Shown: piece by piece, positions 42,430-51,841 of the stretch
How positions within the stretch are numbered: the stretch's first letter is position 1
Layout: every line of letters begins with the position of its first letter
Source: Mesorhizobium_G sp050247155
Lineage (GTDB): Bacteria > Pseudomonadota > Alphaproteobacteria > Rhizobiales > Rhizobiaceae
Direction: 5' to 3'
NCBI GenBank assembly: GCA_050247155.1
Contig: JBFWUS010000001.1
Location: forward strand, 1 to 64,000
Length of the DNA stretch: 64,000 bases
The notes under the pieces: model-generated
Told to the model about the DNA's origin: nothing
What the model saw: only the letters and a program-made list of their open reading frames with translations
Databases searched by the model: none
Program-made: the position numbers and the translations under genes

Positions 42430-44643
42430 ATGTCGAGTGCCCAGTTGTCAGCCAATGACGTCGATGTCGACCTCGGCCGGTTGTTTGCCAGCCTGGTGAG
42501 GAATTGGCTGCGCATTCTGCTTTGGGCGGTGGCGCTGACGGGCATCGCATTCGTTCTGGCCATGCTCGCGACGCCGAAATATAGCGGCGAGACCAGGCTG
42601 CTCATCGAAACGCGTGAATCGGTTTTTACCCAACCCGATACCCGCAACCAGCCGCTGGAAAATCCGCTTCTCGACGAAGAGGGCGTTGCCAGCCAGGTTG
42701 AGATCATCGGATCGACCGAAATACTCAAACAGGTCGCAACCAAGCTTGAGCTGGCGAAACTGCCCGAGTTTGACGAAGCTGCCGACCTCTCCGCGATCGA
42801 TCATCTGTTGGTCATCGGCGGCTTGAAAACCGATCCCGACGACATTCCGGTCGAGGAACGCGTACTGAAGCGCATGCGCGAAAAGCTGGACGTTTACCGC
42901 GTCGAGCGCTCGCGTGTTATCGTCATCGAATTCTCTTCCGAGGATCCCAAGCTGGCAGCCGCCATTCCCAATGCCATAGCCGACGAATACCTTCAGGTCT
43001 CAACCGCCGCCAAGCTCGACTCAAACGCAAGCGCCACAGGCTGGCTGCAGCCGGAAATCGCCGACCTCACCAAACGGGTGAAAGAGGCTGAAGCCAAAGT
43101 CGCCGCGTTCCGCGCGAACTCGGACTTGCTGATCGGCCAAAACGACTCCGTACTGGCTACGCAGCAACTTTCCGAACTGTCGACGGAGTTGTCGCGCGTT
43201 CGCGCCAACAGGGCCACCGCCGAAGCGACGGCAGATGGCGTGCGGGCGGCGCTGCGCAATGGCGCCAGCCTCGATGCTTTGCCGAAGGTGCTGGAATCGC
43301 CATTGATCCAGCGCCTGCGCGAGCGCGAGGTGCAGCTCAAGGCCGATATCGCCGATCTCTCGACGACGCTGCTGGACAATCATCCGCGCATCCGCTCGCT
43401 CCGCTCTCAGCTTACCGACCTGGAGGGGCAGATCCGCGGCGAGGCTCAGAACGTGCTGCGCAGCCTCTCGACCGAAGCCGAAACCGCGCGCGCCCGCGAA
43501 AGCCAGCTTGTCTCGGATCTCAACCGCCTCAAGGCGGAATCCGCCCGGGCAGGGGAAGACGAGGTGGAACTCAGAGCACTGGAGCGCGAGGCTGCGGCGC
43601 AGCGCGAGCTGCTGAATTCCTATCTTACCCGCTACCGCGAGGCGTCATCGCGCAGCGATCGCAATTACTTGCCGGCGGATGCTCGCATCTTTTCCCGTGC
43701 AATGGTCCCGGCCGAACCGTATTTCCCCAAGGTGCTGCCGATTGTCGGCGCCGCTCTGGTCGGCTCTTTGCTGATCATGTCGATTATCACCTTGCTGCAG
43801 GAATTGTTTTCTGGACGCGCGATGCAGCCGGCGCCGGGCGCGCCAGCCGAACGGGCCGGCCTGCCGCATCGGCAGGCCGCGGCCGCATCTGTCGGCCAGC
43901 CACGCCGGCCTGAAGCAATGGTGGAACCCGCCGCCAAATTCGCCACGGCGGTGCGCCTGGACCCTTTGGTATCCAGTCAGCCTGCGCAAAAGCCGGTGGA
44001 CGTCAAACCCCCCGCCGAAACCGTAGCTTCGCCGGTCGTCTCCATCGGCCAGATCGACGTTGACCAGGCAGTGGAGAAAATCATCGCGACCGGCGTCTCA
44101 AGGGTGATTTTCGTATCGCCGGAGGGCGAGGCCGGGGCCGCGTCCTCCGTGCTTGCAGCGCGCGAGATCGCCGACACCGGCTTGCGAGTGATGTTGATGG
44201 ATTTGACGGAAGGCGGGGCTGCCTCTCGCACAATGCTGGAGAGCATCTATTTCTCCGGCATCACGAATCTGCTCAGCGCCGAGGCGCAGTTCGCCGACGT
44301 GATCCACTCCGATCACTATTCGGAAGCGCACATCATCCCGGTCGGCACCGCCGATCCCTTTCGCGCGATGCGCGCCGCCGAGCGCCTGCCTATCATCCTC
44401 GACTCGTTGTCCACCGTCTACGAGGTGATCGTGATCGAGGCCGGTCCTACCGACGCTGCCAGCCTGGCGCGTCTGGTCGGAGACAATGGTGCGATCATGG
44501 TGAGCGTGCTCGATCCCCTTGATAAGGCAATAGCCGACTCGATGGCCGATCTCGAACGGGCGGGCTATGTGGGTGTTACGCTGGTCAGCCCGCAAAGCGG
44601 AAGGGCGCCGACTACACCGGCGCCGGGTCTTAGCGCGGCCTGA
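42430..44643 (+). CDS. ExoP/Wzz-like exopolysaccharide co-polymerase with degenerate kinase domain
   Basis: The protein is 737 residues. A Wzz domain is bracketed by membrane helices at about 20-43 and 435-456. Between them is a long periplasmic coiled-coil/GNVR-type region. The cytoplasmic C-terminus (about 540-725) aligns in layout with the CpsD/ExoP tyrosine-kinase domain, but its Walker A region reads FVSPEGEAGAASS without the GK-T/S pair. The second motif reads LMDLTEGG and the C-terminus lacks a tyrosine cluster. So chain-length control is likely but kinase activity is not. It is divergent from the export lipoprotein. Confidence 0.88.
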   Translation: MSSAQLSANDVDVDLGRLFASLVRNWLRILLWAVALTGIAFVLAMLATPKYSGETRLLIETRESVFTQPDTRNQPLENPLLDEEGVASQVEIIGSTEILKQVATKLELAKLPEFDEAADLSAIDHLLVIGGLKTDPDDIPVEERVLKRMREKLDVYRVERSRVIVIEFSSEDPKLAAAIPNAIADEYLQVSTAAKLDSNASATGWLQPEIADLTKRVKEAEAKVAAFRANSDLLIGQNDSVLATQQLSELSTELSRVRANRATAEATADGVRAALRNGASLDALPKVLESPLIQRLREREVQLKADIADLSTTLLDNHPRIRSLRSQLTDLEGQIRGEAQNVLRSLSTEAETARARESQLVSDLNRLKAESARAGEDEVELRALEREAAAQRELLNSYLTRYREASSRSDRNYLPADARIFSRAMVPAEPYFPKVLPIVGAALVGSLLIMSIITLLQELFSGRAMQPAPGAPAERAGLPHRQAAAASVGQPRRPEAMVEPAAKFATAVRLDPLVSSQPAQKPVDVKPPAETVASPVVSIGQIDVDQAVEKIIATGVSRVIFVSPEGEAGAASSVLAAREIADTGLRVMLMDLTEGGAASRTMLESIYFSGITNLLSAEAQFADVIHSDHYSEAHIIPVGTADPFRAMRAAERLPIILDSLSTVYEVIVIEAGPTDAASLARLVGDNGAIMVSVLDPLDKAIADSMADLERAGYVGVTLVSPQSGRAPTTPAPGLSAA

Positions 44644-45828
44644 TCAGCCGCGGCTCGCGCGGCTGCGCAAGGCTTTCCAGAGCTTCCAGGCCAAAGGTTG
44701 ACGTTTGACATGGGCTTTCAGTCGAGCCTTGGCGCTTAAAGCCACGGCAAGTAGTTTGCCGCGCGTACTCATCGGCATCCAGACATCGAAGTGCTCGGTC
44801 TCGATGTCGCACCAGCTGCGCTTATATGGTTCGTCGCCGACCCCGAAATCATAGACGGTGAGGCCCTCGCCGCAGGCGGCGGCAATGTTCTCGAAGAAGA
44901 GGTAGTCGCCGGGGCTGGCGGTCATCAGTTCGTCGTCGGCGATAGCGGCAAAGTCGCAAATCAGCCGGTCGCGGGAAAGGCTCGAACCGGTTATCGCCCT
45001 GAGCTTGCCGCCGACCTCCAACGCCTCGAGGCGAAAAGCCGGGTCCGCGCTTTCCGCCGCTTCGGCGAAGAGATCGTTGAAAAAATTCTGGATATCGGCT
45101 CCGCCGAAAACGTTCGGGACGCCGAGCTTCTTCAGCCGCCCGCTCTTCATGTCGAAGAATGCATCAAGCATGAGGCGTGCCTGCGCAGCGGATTTGGCCG
45201 TCAGCCGCCGAATATCGCCGCCCGCCTGCAGCCGGCGGGTCTGATATCTATGCTTCTTGCGTTTTCTGGCGCCATGCGCCCGGTTGAGAAGGGCGTCAAA
45301 ACCGCCGGTTAGGTCGATTGCTAAGGCAACGTTTGGGCTTGTCGTCCAGGGTAGCGACTGGAAAGGATTGTCGAGGCCTTGCCAGGCAGGCACAAGCCGT
45401 TCGAGCGCAAGCAGGTCGATGTCTGTCCGTACCTTGGCGATAGAGTCGACAAGCGCGGCAACGGCGTGTTGCCGTTCCTGCGCCGACAGATGTCGCGCCA
45501 AGGGTGGAAAGTTCCCGTTGGCGTGCCCGCCGCCGACCAGTCGCGCGACCTTAAAAGGTCCGGTCGTGTCAATCTGCAATGCGATGGCCAGCACCGGCCG
45601 GCCCTCATCCAACACGGCGGCCAAATGAGCATCTGGCCGCATGTTGCGTAGCCAAGCTGCAATCCAGGCCGGGGACTGGGCGGGCGCGAAGACGGCATTG
45701 TTGCAAGCGGCCACATAGGCCGCAACATCGATTGGTTTCGCCGCGAACGCTAAGGGCCGTGCGGCGATCGCGCTTGCCGATGCGGTTCGGTCCAGCGCGG
45801 CGAGATATGACGCTGGCGCGTCAACCAT
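44644..45828 (-). CDS. GNAT acetyltransferase, BcsL/CelD-like (exopolysaccharide-associated)
   Basis: This 394-residue protein has the C-terminal Acetyltransf_6 domain: HGARKRKKHRYQTRRLQ, KSGRLKKLGVPNVFGG and PGDYLFFENIAAACGEGLTVYDFGVGDEPYKRSWCD. Proteins of this type accompany cellulose and exopolysaccharide operons and may transfer an acyl group to sugars. It converges with the ExoP-like gene with no gap between the stop codons. It is divergent from the polysaccharide deacetylase. Substrate unknown. Confidence 0.85.
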   Translation of the reverse strand: MVDAPASYLAALDRTASASAIAARPLAFAAKPIDVAAYVAACNNAVFAPAQSPAWIAAWLRNMRPDAHLAAVLDEGRPVLAIALQIDTTGPFKVARLVGGGHANGNFPPLARHLSAQERQHAVAALVDSIAKVRTDIDLLALERLVPAWQGLDNPFQSLPWTTSPNVALAIDLTGGFDALLNRAHGARKRKKHRYQTRRLQAGGDIRRLTAKSAAQARLMLDAFFDMKSGRLKKLGVPNVFGGADIQNFFNDLFAEAAESADPAFRLEALEVGGKLRAITGSSLSRDRLICDFAAIADDELMTASPGDYLFFENIAAACGEGLTVYDFGVGDEPYKRSWCDIETEHFDVWMPMSTRGKLLAVALSAKARLKAHVKRQPLAWKLWKALRSRASRG

Positions 45829-45902
45829 ACTTCAATCCTTGCCGCGTAATCGTCGAGGTGAGTTGCTAAGACCTGTCGAGGGCGAAAGCCTAGACAACAA
45901 AG

Positions 45903-46970
45903 GTGAATGAATTGATCGACAGCAGCGAGGCGTTGAGAAAGGCAGTGCTCCGCCTGGCAGGCGCAACGGGACTTGTGCCGCTCGCCAAGCCCTTTCTCGG
46001 CGGCGTCGGCGCCATCCTGATGCTTCACAGCGTGACGGCACGCACGGGCTCTTCCAATGACTTCAATGCGCATCTGACGATCACGCCGCAATTTCTCGAT
46101 CGGCTGCTGACGTCGATGAAACAGCAGGACTACGAGTTCGTCTCCATGGACGAGGCGGTGGCGCGCTTGCACAGCCATGCCGGAGGCAGTCGGTTCGCCG
46201 CCATCACGCTGGATGACGGCTATCGCGACAACATGACTGAAGCCCTGCCCATCTTCGAGAAGCACGAGACGCCCTTTGCCGTCTACGTAGCGCCCGCCTT
46301 GATCGACGGGACGGTCGATCTGTGGTGGGAGATCATTGCCGACGTCGTTCGCAGCCGCGACCTGATCTACCTGACGACGTCCAACGGTCGCGTTACCCTC
46401 GACAGTTCCAATCCGGCGAAAAAGACGGCAAGTCTGAAAAAACTCTACGAATACCTGACGATCGACGTCAGCGAGGCGGAACAGCAGCGCGTCGTGCGTG
46501 AGATCGCCGAGACTGCCTGTGTCGATATTGAAAAATTGCGCAGCAACCGGCTTCTCAACTGGGATGAGATAAGAATGCTTTCAGCGCATCCGCTCGCCAC
46601 GATCGGCGCCCATACGGTCAGCCATCGTAATCTGGCGCGGCTCGACGAGGCCGAGGCGCGGCGTGAAATTCGCGATGCGGGACGCATTATCGCAAGTGAG
46701 ATCGGCGTCAATCCGTCTCACATGGCCTATCCCTATGGTTTCGCGGCGGCTGTGGGCCGGCGCGAGGTTGAACTGGCGAAAGAAGCTGGCTTTGTATCAG
46801 CCGTGACGACCCGGCATGGCGTTTTGCGCCGGGGGCATGGACGTCATCTCCAGGCCCTGCCGCGCATTTCAGTCAACGGGCGCTACCAGCAACTCAGCCA
46901 TCTGAAAACGATGCTTTCGGGGATAACGACGCCGCTCGCCAATGCCGGCAAGGTGCTGGTGACGGTTTGA
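45903..46970 (+). CDS. Polysaccharide deacetylase family protein (NodB fold)
   Basis: The protein is 355 residues. The NodB homology motif 1 is ITLDDGYRDN (metal-binding Asp); the following HEVTPF-type region reads KHETPFAVYVAPALIDG; the HT/SH motif is IGAHTVSHRNLARL, and MAYPYGF carries the next element. Such enzymes de-N- or de-O-acetylate polysaccharides. No signal peptide is obvious, so it may act in the cytoplasm on lipid-linked intermediates. The start is a GTG with a weak ribosome-binding site. Its place at the edge of the exopolysaccharide region suggests a role there. Confidence 0.87.
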   Translation: MNELIDSSEALRKAVLRLAGATGLVPLAKPFLGGVGAILMLHSVTARTGSSNDFNAHLTITPQFLDRLLTSMKQQDYEFVSMDEAVARLHSHAGGSRFAAITLDDGYRDNMTEALPIFEKHETPFAVYVAPALIDGTVDLWWEIIADVVRSRDLIYLTTSNGRVTLDSSNPAKKTASLKKLYEYLTIDVSEAEQQRVVREIAETACVDIEKLRSNRLLNWDEIRMLSAHPLATIGAHTVSHRNLARLDEAEARREIRDAGRIIASEIGVNPSHMAYPYGFAAAVGRREVELAKEAGFVSAVTTRHGVLRRGHGRHLQALPRISVNGRYQQLSHLKTMLSGITTPLANAGKVLVTV

Positions 46971-46974
46971 ACGG

Positions 46975-47190
46975 TTAGGTTCTTGGCCTCTTCTCGACCA
47001 TCATCCACTTGATGATCGCCATTGCCGGCAGAACCCAGAATAACCCGCTGAACAGGAAGAAAGCCAAGTGCACCAGTGGCCCTGACTCCGCCAGTTGCGC
47101 GACCGCGATCATCGTCGCCAGCAGCGCGTAAATGATGACCAGCGCCACCAGCAGCACTGTTCCAATGAGCTTTTTCAGGCGGATGGGCAT
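46975..47190 (-). CDS. DUF2842 small membrane protein
   Basis: This 71-residue protein has two hydrophobic helices (about 10-32 and 41-62) separated by AESGPLVH; the tail (VEKRPRT) is positive. It matches the DUF2842 family of alphaproteobacteria, for which no function is known. The ATG has AAGGAG eight bases upstream. It converges on the deacetylase, with only four bases between stops. Confidence 0.8.
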   Translation of the reverse strand: MPIRLKKLIGTVLLVALVIIYALLATMIAVAQLAESGPLVHLAFFLFSGLFWVLPAMAIIKWMMVEKRPRT

Positions 47191-47334
47191 CTGCGAGGCT
47201 CCTTAGAAGCAGGCGCTTACGAGCTTGCCAGAAAAAGCGCAACCTGCGCGACCGCGTGTCGCGCGCGGCGGGAAAGGCTTGAAAGAGGGGGATCATTGGT
47301 CCACCACTCCCGCAATACGATGAATTGGCAGACC

Positions 47335-48429
47335 ATGACCGCCGTTGCCGACACCTCATCCGCTTATGTCGAGCGCGATCGCGCGCTGCATAACCGCACG
47401 CTGATCCGTGCGTGGCTATACGTCGTGCTGCTGATCTTGTTTGTGCTGGTGCTGGTCGGCGGCGCGACGCGGCTGACCGACTCCGGCCTCTCCATCACCG
47501 AATGGAAGCCGATCCATGGCGTGATCCCGCCGCTGAATGAAGCGGAATGGCAGGAAGAGTTCCAAAAGTACCAGCAGATACCGGAATACGGCCAGATCAA
47601 CGCCGACATGGACCTGGCGGGCTTCAAGCGCATCTTCTGGTGGGAATGGGCGCACCGGATGTTGGCGCGGGGCGTGGGTGTTGTCTTTGCGTTACCGCTG
47701 CTGTTTTTCTGGGTGACAGGCCGTGTGGAACGCGGCCTAATGCCGAAACTCGGCGGCCTGCTGGTGCTGGGCGGTCTGCAAGGCGCACTCGGCTGGTGGA
47801 TGGTGGCATCTGGCCTGACCGAACGTACGGACGTCAGCCAGTATCGGCTCGCCGCACACCTGACGATGGCGGCGTTCATCTTGGCGGCCATAATGGTGGT
47901 CGCGCGAGGCCTTGCGCCGCACAGCGGCAGCCCTGCCGATCGCGATACGCAGCGGTTCGCCGGCATTCTGGTGCTGTTGGTGCTGGTTCAGATCTACCTC
48001 GGCGGGCTGGTGGCCGGCCTTGATGCGGGCCTCAGCTACAACACCTGGCCGCTGATGGACGGTTCGATCGTTCCTGGCGACCTGTTCGTCATCGAGCCTG
48101 CCTGGCGCAATTTCTTCGAGAACCCGAAGCTGGTGCAGTTCGTCCATCGCTGCGGCGCTTATCTCGTCTTTGCCGCCGCGCTCTGGCATATGATCGCCAC
48201 CCGACGCCGTCAGCCGGGGACGACGCATGCCTTGCGGGCGCTGGTGCTGTTCCATCTGGTGCTGCTGCAGGCAGTGGTCGGCATCGCCGCACTGCTCACG
48301 CAGGTGAACCTGCACACAGCGCTGACGCACCAGGCGCTGGCGTTGGTCGTGCTTGGCTTCGCGGCGGCACATTGGCGCGGCACGAAAGGGCCGTACCCGC
48401 TGCCGACGGACGTTGTCGTCAGAAGCTGA
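47335..48429 (+). CDS. ctaA: Heme A synthase (COX15/CtaA type 2)
   Basis: This 364-residue inner-membrane enzyme oxidises the C8 methyl of heme O to give heme A for cytochrome c oxidase. Eight helices are evident. Conserved blocks are GGATRLTDSGLSITEWKPIHGVIPPL, FKRIFWWEWAHRMLAR, RLAAHLTMAAF, GGLVAGLDAGLSYNTWPLMDG, FVHRCGAYLVF and ALTHQALA, which contain the heme-ligand histidines. ATG 47335 gives the usual length; ATG 47320 five codons earlier is an alternative. The end overlaps the convergent kinase gene by 11 bases. Confidence 0.94.
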   Translation: MTAVADTSSAYVERDRALHNRTLIRAWLYVVLLILFVLVLVGGATRLTDSGLSITEWKPIHGVIPPLNEAEWQEEFQKYQQIPEYGQINADMDLAGFKRIFWWEWAHRMLARGVGVVFALPLLFFWVTGRVERGLMPKLGGLLVLGGLQGALGWWMVASGLTERTDVSQYRLAAHLTMAAFILAAIMVVARGLAPHSGSPADRDTQRFAGILVLLVLVQIYLGGLVAGLDAGLSYNTWPLMDGSIVPGDLFVIEPAWRNFFENPKLVQFVHRCGAYLVFAAALWHMIATRRRQPGTTHALRALVLFHLVLLQAVVGIAALLTQVNLHTALTHQALALVVLGFAAAHWRGTKGPYPLPTDVVVRS

Positions 48430-49261
48430 AACGCACCGCGCGGATCGCCTTCGCGACCAACAACTCGCGCTCTTCATCTTTTGTGTTGCCATCCTCGGCA
48501 TGCCAGGAAGCCGACAGGCAGCCATAGGCAATTGCATGGTCGAGAATGGCGGCAGGCGATTGCTTCAGCGTCTTGCCGAAGAGCTCGGCCATGAATGAAA
48601 TACGCTCGCCGTCTAGGCAGAGGTCGTCGCGATCGAGCGGGTTGTAGAACCAGTTCGCCGCATCGAACCCCGGATCGCCCAGCACACCCTTAGGGTCGAT
48701 CGCTAGCCAGCCGCGCGGCCCGAACAGCACATTGTCGTGGTGCAGGTCGCCGTGCAATGGCACGGTCGCAACCGGATTGTCGAGCAGGTGCTCGGCGATC
48801 GAAGCAGCTTCGACGTAGAGGCTGTCCTTCCCGGCCTTGCGGTCAGATGCCGCTTTCTTGAACAGGCTGCGGAAGCGCTCGCGCAGCGGCTGTAGGTCGG
48901 CCGGGGAGGGGCGATCGGAAGGCGAAAAGAGCCTAGCCATCACCTCGGCCGCGATTGCGGTTGCCGCATCGTCGTCCCTTTCGTTCAACTCGTCGACCAG
49001 CAGCCGATTGCCGGCATCCTCCAGCAGCATGGATTGCTCGTGCATATCGAAAAGGCGCACCGCGCCTTGACCGTCGCGCCAACGCAGATAGTGAGCGCCG
49101 CGCAATTCGTCTTCCACATCGTCGAACGGTTTTAGCGCCTTGACGACAGCAGATGAGCCATCATCGCGCTTCACCCGCCAGATGCGGCTCGAAAAGGTCT
49201 CGGCGATCAACGCCGGGTAATAAAGGTTCCAATGGCGCGGCAGCGCATCAGCCGAGGTCAA
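48419..49261 (-). CDS. Aminoglycoside phosphotransferase-like kinase, APH(6)/hydroxyurea kinase family
   Basis: The protein is 280 residues. The catalytic loop VPLHGDLHHDNVLFG and metal-binding IDPKGVLGDPGFDAANWFYNP are characteristic of the APH(6)/streptomycin-6-kinase family (PF04655). In soil bacteria many such genes are chromosomal and their resistance role is untested. The start appears to be a TTG (TSADALPRHWNLYYP follows); no ATG is in a good place. It is one of the few genes here that could relate to antibiotic exposure. Confidence 0.82.
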   Translation of the reverse strand: MTSADALPRHWNLYYPALIAETFSSRIWRVKRDDGSSAVVKALKPFDDVEDELRGAHYLRWRDGQGAVRLFDMHEQSMLLEDAGNRLLVDELNERDDDAATAIAAEVMARLFSPSDRPSPADLQPLRERFRSLFKKAASDRKAGKDSLYVEAASIAEHLLDNPVATVPLHGDLHHDNVLFGPRGWLAIDPKGVLGDPGFDAANWFYNPLDRDDLCLDGERISFMAELFGKTLKQSPAAILDHAIAYGCLSASWHAEDGNTKDEERELLVAKAIRAVRFSF

Positions 49262-49288
49262 GACAAGTGACCCTGCTCAACGATGCTG

Positions 49289-50218
49289 CTACCGCCCCAA
49301 CATCAGGTCCATATTCTGGACTGCCGCGCCGGAGGCCCCCTTGCCGAGATTGTCATAGACCGCGATCAGCAGCGCCTGCGCGCGGTTGTCGTTGGCAAAG
49401 ACATGCAAGCGCATGCGGTTGGTGCCGTTGTAGACTTCCGGCGTGATCTCTTCGCTGCGTTCGATTTCGGCCAGCGGCGCGACCTCGACGACACCGCCCC
49501 GCAGGGCGGCATAGTGATCCGCAATCGCCGCATGCAGATCGGCTCCTTTCGGAGCGGATGGCAGATGACCGAGCTGCAACGGCACAACCGTGATCATGCC
49601 TTGCGCGAAGTTGCCGACCGCCGGCTGCATGAGCGGGTCGGTCGCCAGCTTGGCGTATCTGCGAAGCTCCGGCACATGCTTGTGCTTGAGACCGAGCCCA
49701 TATGGCAGGAACTCCGGCGCATCCTCGCCCTTGGCCTCGTAGTCCTCGATCATCTGGCGTCCGCCGCCCGAATAGCCCGAAATGCCATTGATGGTGACCG
49801 GAAAATCCGCCGGCAACAGCCCCGCCGTCACCAGCGGTCGCAGCATGGCGATCGGCCCTTGCGGCCAGCAACCGGGATTGCAGACGCGCTTCGATGCCGC
49901 GACAGCCTTGAATTGCGCGGCGTCGAGTTCGGGAAAACCATAGGTCCAGCCGTCGGCTACACGGTGAGCCGTCGAGGCATCGATGACGCGCGTTGTGTCG
50001 TTCTCGATCAGCGACACGCTTTCCTTGGCTGCATCGTCCGGCAGGCAAAGGATGGCGATATCGGCTGCGTTCAGAAATTCCGCGCGCGCGGCGGATTCCT
50101 TGCGGCGTTCGGCCGGCACCGAAATGATCTCGAGGTCGCGGCGATCGGCCAGCATCGACCTGATCTGCAGACCGGTCGTGCCGTGTTCGCCATCGATGAA
50201 GATTTTCGGTTTGGCCAC
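49289..50218 (-). CDS. argC: N-acetyl-gamma-glutamyl-phosphate reductase, type 2
   Basis: The protein is 309 residues. It reduces N-acetylglutamyl phosphate to the semialdehyde in arginine synthesis. The Rossmann start is KIFIDGEHGTTGLQIR and the catalytic Cys is in VCNPGCWPQGP; HKHVPEL supplies a catalytic His. The short type-2 length (about 310) is the alphaproteobacterial form. speB lies upstream on the same strand, 67 bases away. Confidence 0.95.
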   Translation of the reverse strand: MAKPKIFIDGEHGTTGLQIRSMLADRRDLEIISVPAERRKESAARAEFLNAADIAILCLPDDAAKESVSLIENDTTRVIDASTAHRVADGWTYGFPELDAAQFKAVAASKRVCNPGCWPQGPIAMLRPLVTAGLLPADFPVTINGISGYSGGGRQMIEDYEAKGEDAPEFLPYGLGLKHKHVPELRRYAKLATDPLMQPAVGNFAQGMITVVPLQLGHLPSAPKGADLHAAIADHYAALRGGVVEVAPLAEIERSEEITPEVYNGTNRMRLHVFANDNRAQALLIAVYDNLGKGASGAAVQNMDLMLGR

Positions 50219-50285
50219 TTTCGTTTCCGCTCAATCGTTTAGCCGCGCTTTCGGGTTCGGTCCCTAGACGCGTTGCCTGGAATTC

Positions 50286-51242
50286 TCAACCCGCCTCGCG
50301 AGCTTTCCGTTCGGCCAGAAGGCCTATGTAGTGCATCGCCACGGAGGAGGCCGCGATAGCCGTTATATCGGCATGGTCGTAGGCCGGCGCAACCTCAACC
50401 ACATCGGCGCCGACGATGTCGAGAGCCGACAATTGCCGCAGCACCGACAGGATTTTCGCAGACGATGGTCCGCCCGCCACCGGCGTGCCGGTGCCCGGTG
50501 CGAAAGCCGGGTCCAGGCAGTCGATGTCGAAGGTGACGTAGCATTTCTTGCCGCCGGTGCGCTCGGCTATGGCGTAGGCGATGTCGGCGGCGCGCATTTC
50601 CTCGATGTCGTTGCCGTAGAGGATTTTGATGCCGAAATCCTCCGGGGCATGGGTGCGGATGCCGATTTGGATCGAGCGCTCGGGATCGATCACGCCTTCG
50701 CGCGCCGCGCGGCCGACGAACGATCCATGATCGATGCGCTTGCCGTCGTCGTACCAGGTGTCCTGGTGCGCATCGAACTGCACCAACGCCAGGGGGCCGT
50801 GGACGGCGGCATGCGCCTTCAGCAGCGGCCATGTGACAAAGTGATCGCCGCCGAGCGAGAGCAGGAATGCGCCGGACTTCAGCAGCTTCGCCGCCTCGCG
50901 CTCGATCGTGGCGGGCGTTTTCTGGTGGTTGCCGTTGTCGAGCAGGCAATCGCCATAGTCGACGACAGCCAGTTTCTCGAACAGGTCGCGGCTGAATGGA
51001 TATTGCGGGTCGTTGTCGAAGATCGCGGAAGCGCGGCGGATAGCTTGCGGCCCGAACCGCGCGCCGGGGCGATTGGTCACGGCGGCGTCGAAAGGAATGC
51101 CCCAGACCACGACATCCGCGCCCTTCAGCTGTTTCGTGTATTTGCGCCGCATGAACGACAGTGCGCCCGCATAGGTCGGATCGCCGGCCGCGCCGGTGAA
51201 GGTACGGGCGGTAAAGGCATTGTCGATCGATGCGGATGGCAT
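50286..51242 (-). CDS. speB: Agmatinase
   Basis: The protein is 318 residues in the ureohydrolase family. Manganese ligands are seen in SLGGDHFVTWP, QFDAHQDTWYD and FDIDCLDPAFAPGTGTP. The family hydrolyses agmatine to putrescine and urea; related guanidinobutyrase activity cannot be excluded by sequence. Length is typical. It precedes argC on the same strand, a neighbourhood seen in other rhizobia. Confidence 0.9.
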   Translation of the reverse strand: MPSASIDNAFTARTFTGAAGDPTYAGALSFMRRKYTKQLKGADVVVWGIPFDAAVTNRPGARFGPQAIRRASAIFDNDPQYPFSRDLFEKLAVVDYGDCLLDNGNHQKTPATIEREAAKLLKSGAFLLSLGGDHFVTWPLLKAHAAVHGPLALVQFDAHQDTWYDDGKRIDHGSFVGRAAREGVIDPERSIQIGIRTHAPEDFGIKILYGNDIEEMRAADIAYAIAERTGGKKCYVTFDIDCLDPAFAPGTGTPVAGGPSSAKILSVLRQLSALDIVGADVVEVAPAYDHADITAIAASSVAMHYIGLLAERKAREAG

Positions 51243-51340
51243 GACGTCCCTCGCGAATGTCCGAAGTGTCCCTTATTGGCCATCCGTTTCAGAAATGCGA
51301 CCCCCGTGTCGCCTCACCAGCGTTGGACGCGCTGCCGCAC

Positions 51341-51832
51341 TCAGCCAGTCTCGAAATCGCCAGGCTGTGGCGGCGCGATCGGCGTGAACAGCGTGCGATC
51401 GGGCTTGATGTCGAGCAGCGGGGTGCCGTCGAGGCAATCTAGGCCACGCACCAATACCGTGGAATCTTCGACGCCGACTAGCGTTGCGATCGACGTGCCG
51501 ATGGGATTCGGCCGGGCAGGAGAACGCAAGGCGAAGGTGCCGTGCACGCTGCCATCATTAGCTGGGCTTTGGAGGACAAGGTCGCGGCGTGACAGATGCA
51601 GCCAGTAGAGCACTTCGAGGTGTTCGAATTTTTCGACGCCTCGCAACGCTGCCCGCCACGGCTCGAAGATTTCGATGCGGCAGATTGGGCCGTCCGCGCG
51701 GCCCTGACGCGGCGTGACCAGTCGCGAGGCCCAGGGAGTGCGGATTGTTCCAATGAAAACAAGACCAGCGTCTGTTGGGGCAGGGGCGTCAACCGCCACC
51801 TCACCGACGCGGATCTCGTTCTCCCGAACCAT
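51341..51832 (-). CDS. trmO: tRNA (N6-threonylcarbamoyladenosine37-N6)-methyltransferase TrmO
   Basis: This 163-residue SAM-dependent enzyme (TsaA/UPF0066 fold) methylates t6A37 in some tRNAs. Landmarks are FIGTIRTPWASR, SPARPNPIGTSIATLVGVE and LDCLDGTPLLDIKP. The ATG is nine bases after the mop gene stop on the same strand, so the two are likely cotranscribed. This is curious because mop concerns molybdate. Length is as expected for the single-domain bacterial form. Confidence 0.9.
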   Translation of the reverse strand: MVRENEIRVGEVAVDAPAPTDAGLVFIGTIRTPWASRLVTPRQGRADGPICRIEIFEPWRAALRGVEKFEHLEVLYWLHLSRRDLVLQSPANDGSVHGTFALRSPARPNPIGTSIATLVGVEDSTVLVRGLDCLDGTPLLDIKPDRTLFTPIAPPQPGDFETG

Positions 51833-51841
51833 GAACGCAGC

